DNA of 64,000 nucleotides, from the NCBI GenBank assembly GCA_963585895.1, contig OY757911.1, positions 89,058,275 to 89,122,274 of the forward strand, in the 5' to 3' direction. Position numbers and translations under genes: made by a program. Under the pieces are notes generated by a model. It had not been told where the DNA came from, did not search any database, and saw nothing but the letters and a program-made list of their open reading frames with translations. The DNA is from Sepioteuthis lessoniana (lineage: Eukaryota; Mollusca; Cephalopoda; Myopsida; Loliginidae). Shown piece by piece: positions 22,440 to 64,000 of the stretch (position 1 is the first letter of the stretch; every line of letters starts with the position of its first letter).

Positions 22440-22725
22440 TCTTGTACTTAATAAGGTGTCCTTAGTATAATACTTATAAGAAACAGGATAGGCAACCAGA
22501 GTTCAAGTCCTAGACGAGGCTGTTAGCATTTCACTTTGTGCTAATACCTTTGGGAAAGGCATGAATCCATCTGTTCCTCATCCCAGTTATGGGTAAATAG
22601 TAGAGCAGACTGTTCTTTAGCATTAATTAGGCAACTAATCTAGGAGAAGGAAAACTCTGAATTCAAACCAACTATACTCTACTTAAAACCTGACCTTGGG
22701 TAAATATATACATGCTAAATTCAAT
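22440..22725 (+). mobile_element. SINE II (tRNA-derived)
   Basis: Head AGAGTTCAAGTCCTAGACG, body GGAAAGGCATGAATCCATCT and CTAGGAGAAGGAAAACTCTG, and end GGGTAAATATATAC define the family. Confidence 0.75.
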
Positions 22726-23050
22726 ATTAACAGTTCTACTGTTAAAAAAAAAACTTTAGAAATGGCAGTGCCTGATCTAGAAAATATAAAAATAAAGAAC
22801 TGTGTAAGGCTTTCACATCAAATACTAAAAGAGATCTGAATTTAAAGAGTACAATATTTATTAGTATCTACTGCCAAATATAAACTATACAATCTGATGT
22901 CTCTAGTGATGCAAATAAAGGGAAATAGCAATGACTACTTTTACACACAACTTGAGTTTTAGCCTAAATGAACTGAAAATTTGAATAATTCAATGGTTTT
23001 ATTTCAAAATATGAAAAAAAAAACCAATAACTATATTAATTTTTAAAAAT

Positions 23051-23056
23051 TTTATT
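23051..23056 (-). terminator. Candidate DIMT1 poly(A) signal
   Basis: An AATAAA on the minus strand lies 12 nt after the DIMT1 stop codon. If used, the 3' UTR would be very short. No other clear signal was picked closer than 500 bp. Confidence 0.4.
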
Positions 23057-23067
23057 TACTACAAAAA

Positions 23068-59461
<36,394 letters not shown>

Positions 59462-59760
59462 GTTGAACAAATTATCGCGAGAGAATTTATTACAATCCGA
59501 AATACCTTCGTCTATTTCTCCAGGGACACGAGATGAATTGACCGGCAAAGCTAGACATTTCTTTACAAGTATTCTTTACGTATAATTTTTTTTTTTTTCA
59601 ATAAGCACAGAATGGAAAAGTTTTAGAAAAATAAAAATAAATTAATTAAAATTGAATAATAGTAAAAAAAAAATGTAATAAAGTACAGAAACAGCAATGC
59701 CATTTAAGAAATTTTTTAACGCAACTAAAATATAACATAAACCGGTGCTAGTGAGTTTTA
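59462..59760 (-). promoter_or_regulatory. Likely DIMT1 promoter / 5' UTR region
   Basis: This is the sequence immediately 5' of the DIMT1 ATG. It contains several CpG dinucleotides (including TCGCGA just upstream of the ATG), unlike the CpG-poor introns. No TATA box or initiator could be assigned. The assignment rests on position only. Confidence 0.35.
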
Positions 59761-59892
59761 TCCCTATTCTCCAGTTCCTGCCACCGTTACTACAAAATAA
59801 AACTTAGTTTATTAGTAAAAAATATTCTAACATGGAATTAACACCATCAGAGTCTAACCATCGGTGATTGTATAGAATAGCTCAATAAATAA

Positions 59893-59956
<64 letters not shown>
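59893..59956. repeat. (TATC)n microsatellite
   Basis: About 16 TATC units run into the 3' tail of LINE copy 3. Confidence 0.97.
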
Positions 59957-59957
<1 letters not shown>

Positions 59958-59959
59958 CA

Positions 59960-60993
59960 TCATCATCATGTCATAATACTAGCACAGATTTTTCAGACTC
60001 TCTCTCTCTCCCTCTCCCCCCTCTCTCTCTCTTGCCATTCATCTCAATCATCTATCGCTTCCGGCAGGTCTTCTAGAAAACATCCTGTGTTCGTACAGAG
60101 CTGTTATAGACAAGTCGGCCAACACTTGCACGTCCATGTGAAGTCCACAGGAGAACGTTGCAGATGAGTTCGTTCTTCTCCAGCATTATCCTGCATGTCT
60201 TATCCGTATTATTTGGATGGTGTGAGAGATGGGAGGTAAGTGGACGTACAGCTGCTGTTTAGTGGGATGTTACTTTCATAGCTAGTAGCATTCTTGTGCA
60301 ATTGGCGTCTAGCTTTTTCTCTATACGCTTTGTCAGCGTCCATGTAGTGCATCCATCTAGTAGAATTGACACGATCGCTACTTGGAAAAAATTGCGATAA
60401 GTTTGACTATCATATGATCGATAACCTATCGATAGCAGTTTATACCTTCGCTAGTCGCATATTGACGTCATTTTCAGTAGATGAAACGCTGCTTCCGAGG
60501 TAGGCGAACTTGTCCACTAGTTTCAGAGAATCACTATATAGTGTGGAGATGTCTTCTTTCTAATTAAAACACATGTATTCTGTTTTGTCTGCATTTATAT
60601 AGAGAGCAATGCCACCCGCTACCTGTTCCAGACTATGCAGTAGAGATTCGGCTTGGGTTAGTGTATTTGGCAGAAGCGCTATGTCATCTGCGTAGTCTGC
60701 GTCCGTAATAGTTTGTGCAGACTATCGTCCGCTTCTTGCTTTTTTTAGTATAAAACCATTTTCTTTCATTAGATTTATCGACGTTCGAAGTACGTAATCT
60801 AAGATGATTATGAACAGATATGAGGCTAATGTGTCCCCTTGCAGAACACCTGCAACAATGTCAAAGATGTCTGTCTCCATCAGGTAAGCGAACTTTTACT
60901 TTCGTGTTTTTAAAAAGCATCATTATGACTGCGATAGTTTCTTTGGAGAGACTATAGGCTAGAAGTATTTGCTCCATCTTACCTCTGAGTATG
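59960..60993 (-). mobile_element. LINE copy 3, degraded
   Basis: The same tail and C-terminal half of the RT are recognisable but carry many indels and stops. The tail follows a TATC microsatellite directly. The copy stops abruptly at about 60993 in the segment that other copies continue as TATGGAATCGAAGG, where an LTR-like sequence begins. It is clearly older than copies 1 and 2. Confidence 0.82.
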
Positions 60994-61688
60994 TAGTTGT
61001 TATATAGCAGGATTCAGATCTCTCCCGATTTACGATTTCATTCAAAAAACATTCACGTGGCTGGAGAAGGGTAGTATTCGACCGGATGTTAGCCTGACGG
61101 CTGCTGCCGAGACAACGAATAAAATGTGTTTTTGCGCAAGAGGCTCTGTGCAGAGCTTCCGGGCGAGAATGCAAGAAATTAATTCACATTAACAAAATAC
61201 CCTTTTTCAGCCAATCATAAATCTTCCCCCTAAAAAAAATTCCCAGAACTGACTTGATCCAAAGGGTAACTACTTAAGCAGCGAAAATCTTGAAAGGCGT
61301 CAGACCAGCCTACCGAGGGTTGACGGGAAGAACACGCTACGGCCATAAGAACTCATCTGAACTCTGACGGATTTTTGACACACCACCTGTTGTGAACACC
61401 TGCTGACTTAGCTACAACGCCACCCCGTCCACGACTGCTACCACCACCAAGATCATCTGATACCCTTACCACCCTTATACAACCATATCCACCAAGTGAG
61501 TTTCTTAACTTATAACATACGTGACCATACTTGAACTCTGGCTTCACACACACACCTCGATTCACTCTTTCACTTGATATTGTACGCTACAAATTTGTAC
61601 AGTTGATTCTTCGCTTTATCGCCTTGTTTTTTCCTTTTGTTAATATAATTGTTTAAAAACTTTCAACCTGTGTTTGTCTTTTCCTTGC
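60994..61688. mobile_element. LTR-like fossil between two LINE copies
   Basis: A GC-richer block starts TGTAGTTGTTATATAGC exactly where LINE copy 3 breaks off and ends where the tail of LINE copy 1 begins. Its composition and the late TTGTTTAAAAAC...CCTGTGTTTGTC stretch resemble an LTR with its U5 end. No matching second end or duplication was identified, so the class is uncertain. Confidence 0.4.
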
Positions 61689-64000
61689 TCATCATCATCA
61701 TCATCATGTCGCGCCGCCAGCGCGGATATCCCTGACCCTCTCTCGCCATTTCTCCCTATCATTCATCGCCTCCGGCAGGTCTTCAGGATTACATCCTGTG
61801 TCCTCACATAGTTGCTGTATGTAAGTTCGTGCTGGTCGTCCTACTTTTGCACATCCATAAGTGGGGGTCCACAGGAGTACATCGCTTATGAGCTTGTCCT
61901 TGCTTCTCCAGCAGTGTCCCGCGTGTCTGGTTCGTCTAACTTGTATAGTTTTCGTGATGGGGGGGCAAGTGTCCGTATAGTTGAAGTCTCGTAGGGTGTT
62001 GTCGCAAGGACTTGTTTAATACTGCTCTCAACATTCTTGTGTAATTTCCGTCTAGTTTCCTCTCCAGCCGCTTCGTTAGCGTCCATGTGGTGCATCCATA
62101 TAGTAGTATCGACACAACCGCTGCCTGGAAGAAACTGCGTTTCATTTTATCCGTTAGGTCCGACTTCCATATGATCGAGACCCTATCGATAGCTGTCCAT
62201 GCCTTAGTCAGTCGTGTGTCGATGTCTTTTTCGGTTGATGAGACGCTACTTCCTAGGTAGGAGAATTTGTCTACTAGTTTCAGAGAGGCTCCGTCTAGTG
62301 TGGCAATGTTGCCCGTTTGGTTGTAACACATATATTCAGTTTTGTTTGCATTGACATGGAGGCCAATGCCAGCTGCGGCACGTTCCAGACTATGCAGTAG
62401 TGTCTCTGCTTGATTGGGCGTATTCGCTAGTAACGCCAAGTCATCAGCGTAGTCGGCGTCCGTGATTGTTTTTGCGGGGTACTTTTTGCTTCTTCTCTTT
62501 GTCAGCTCGAAGCCATTTTCTCTGATTTTGTCGATCGAAGTCCTAAGCACATAGTCTAGGCAGATGATAAAGAGGTACGGGGCTAGTGTGTCTCCTTGTA
62601 GTACTCCTGCAACAATGTCGAAGTATTCCGTGTCTCCATCTGGTGAACGTACTTTCACTTTGGTGTTTCTGTAGAGTATCATTATCGCTGCTACGGTTCC
62701 TTTTGGTAGGCCGTATGCTAGTAGGATTTGCTCCATCTTCCCTCTGTGTATGGAATCGAAGGCCTTGGTAAAGTCGACAAATAGTAATGTCGCCTGTAAG
62801 TTTTTTGCCCGAACGCCTTCAAGGATTCTACGGATGGTCAGTATTTGTGAGGTCGAGGATCTATTTCTCCGGAAGCCATTTTGGTTTTTCCTAAGGATGT
62901 TGTCTATTTTGGGTTCTATGCGGTTTCGTAGTAGGGCATTGTATATTTTGGCTGCTATGGATGTAAGTGTTATCCCTCGGTAGTTCTTGGCTAGTCCGAG
63001 GTCGCCTTTTTTAGGGAATGGAAGGATGCATCCCTTCGTCCATCTTTTTATCCTATTTTGACTATAGACTGCGTTGCATTGCCGGAGCAGTATATCGTCG
63101 AATTGTCTAGTCTTCCACACTTCTGGGGGGATCTCGTCTAGCCCTGCAGCTTTCCTATTTTTAATTCTTCTGAGAACCGAGTCGAGTTCTTCTTTGGTGA
63201 AAGGACCTAGTTTTACGTCTAATTGCTTACTAATAATTCTGGTGATCGGTTCATCCGTTATTTCCGGTGGGTTTCCTAGTAGATTTTTGAAATGCTGTTC
63301 CCACAGTTTTACTCTTTCTTGTTGGCTTGCAGCTTTCAATTTTGCTTTGGCTGTGCTCTTCCTTCTACTTACTTCGTTTATTGTTTGCCAGGCTATCCTG
63401 GATTGTCTATCTTCCACCGAGTCTCTAATCTTATCTATCTGATTTTGTATGTATTCTGCCTGTTCTTTTAGATATATTCCTGTTAATTGATGTTGTGCCT
63501 TTTCTAGTTCTCGTGCATTTGTGTTTGTTGGGTTCTTTTGATAGCTCTTGGAAGCAGTTTTCACAAGTGCACATTTTTCTCTAACCGCTAGCGTTTCCCA
63601 GGGGGCTCTATATTTAGTTCTAGGTTTTGTTGGAATACACTTTGCTGCTGCCTCAAGGTGTGCTTCTACAAAATTTTCATATTCGTCATTTGGGGTACCT
63701 TTTTCTGCCTTCTCTTGTAGTGTTTCGAATCTGTTTCTTAGTTCTAATGCATATTTATCTCTAATATCTCTGTTGTTGAGTAGGGCCCAGTCATAGTGCT
63801 TGGTTGTCGCTTTACGCGTAGGCTTAGTCGTAGGCTTAGTCGTACTTTGGCCGTAACAATTCGATGATCGGAGGACACACCCTCGAAAGAGGAGTATGCC
63901 TCGCAATTTATCGCACTGTTTTTCCATTTCCTGTTTATAAGGACGTAGTCTATCAGTGCTTTACTCTTATTCGCGTATGTGTAGGTCCATAATTTCCCCT
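61689..64000 (-). mobile_element. Non-LTR retrotransposon (LINE) copy 1, long, runs off the right edge
   Basis: Reading on the minus strand, the end of an APE endonuclease domain (SSDHRIVTAKVR, about 63850-64000) is followed by reverse transcriptase. The RT frame (61936-63927) shows FVDFTKAFDS (motif A), GVLQGDTLAP (motif B), the catalytic YADD and LGSS. The tail is a TCA/ATG-type repeat at 61689-61708. At least two frame breaks are visible: one near 63830, between EN and RT, beside a duplicated 12-bp piece, and one near 61960 in a G run before the last ~90 residues. Architecture and the short repetitive tail suggest an RTE-like clade; that is inference. The element is probably dead but young, being very similar to copy 2. 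Confidence 0.9.

Larger units (their letters stand above)
12407..23067. other. Intergenic region between convergent WDR54 and DIMT1
   Basis: It contains candidate poly(A) signals, the 34-bp minisatellite, the inverted SINE pair, TA arrays, long T/A homopolymers (18630-18653, 19219-19245, 20974-20996) and one SINE II. It is otherwise poor in SINEs compared with the introns. I see no third gene; the largest open frames are T-rich and unsupported. Part of it may be a long WDR54 3' UTR. Confidence 0.55.

Noticed and set aside
59893-59956. CRISPR-like repeated structure
   Set aside because: It is a simple TATC microsatellite without spacers, in a eukaryotic genome.
61812-63796. Plus-strand open frames opposite LINE copy 1
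   Set aside because: They are antisense shadows of the reverse transcriptase, recurring at the same places opposite LINE copy 2.

Overview
The window is AT-rich, intron-rich animal DNA, dense in tRNA-derived SINEs, LINE fragments and TA microsatellites. The mix of repeats (several tRNA-headed SINE families, one LINE with an ATG/TCA-type 3' tail, long introns full of SINEs) fits a mollusc and most probably a cephalopod such as an octopus. That placement is inference from repeat style and protein similarity recalled from memory, not a database result.

Two host genes can be reconstructed exon by exon, and they face each other tail to tail. On the plus strand, eight exons between 738 and 12406 encode the last 253 residues of a WDR54-like WD-repeat protein; its first exons lie left of the window. 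On the minus strand, twelve exons between 59461 and 23068 encode a complete 306-residue DIMT1, the 18S rRNA dimethyladenosine transferase. Every DIMT1 splice junction keeps the reading frame and the protein is collinear with the animal family from first Met to stop. About 10.7 kb of AT-rich DNA without recognisable coding sequence separates the two stop codons. It holds candidate poly(A) signals, a 34-bp minisatellite, an inverted SINE pair and TA arrays.

The rest is mobile DNA, mostly in introns. I distinguish: SINE I (ends in a GGCATTAAATAACC...GGTTGATATGCC tail); SINE II (ends near GGGTAAATAC); SINE III (six copies, all with the tRNA-like head on the minus strand); SINE V (tRNA-like head with the arms far apart); a non-coding element IV that carries private tandem arrays and shares the SINE I tail; an APE/RT LINE with at least ten copies or fragments, two of them long and closely alike (53343-56170 and 61689-64000); a 1.23-kb mariner relic with TIRs and TA duplications; a Tc1-like relic; a TA-flanked MITE nested in a SINE; a solo LTR with a TATAT duplication; and several LTR-like or unclassified repeats.

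Points most worth a second look are: an Asn codon in DIMT1 where the family has a conserved Asp, which A-to-I RNA editing could in principle restore; element IV with its array and shared tail; a perfect 33-bp hairpin in a WDR54 intron; and the inverted SINE pair downstream of WDR54. I found no bacterial-type system, CRISPR array or multigene cluster.
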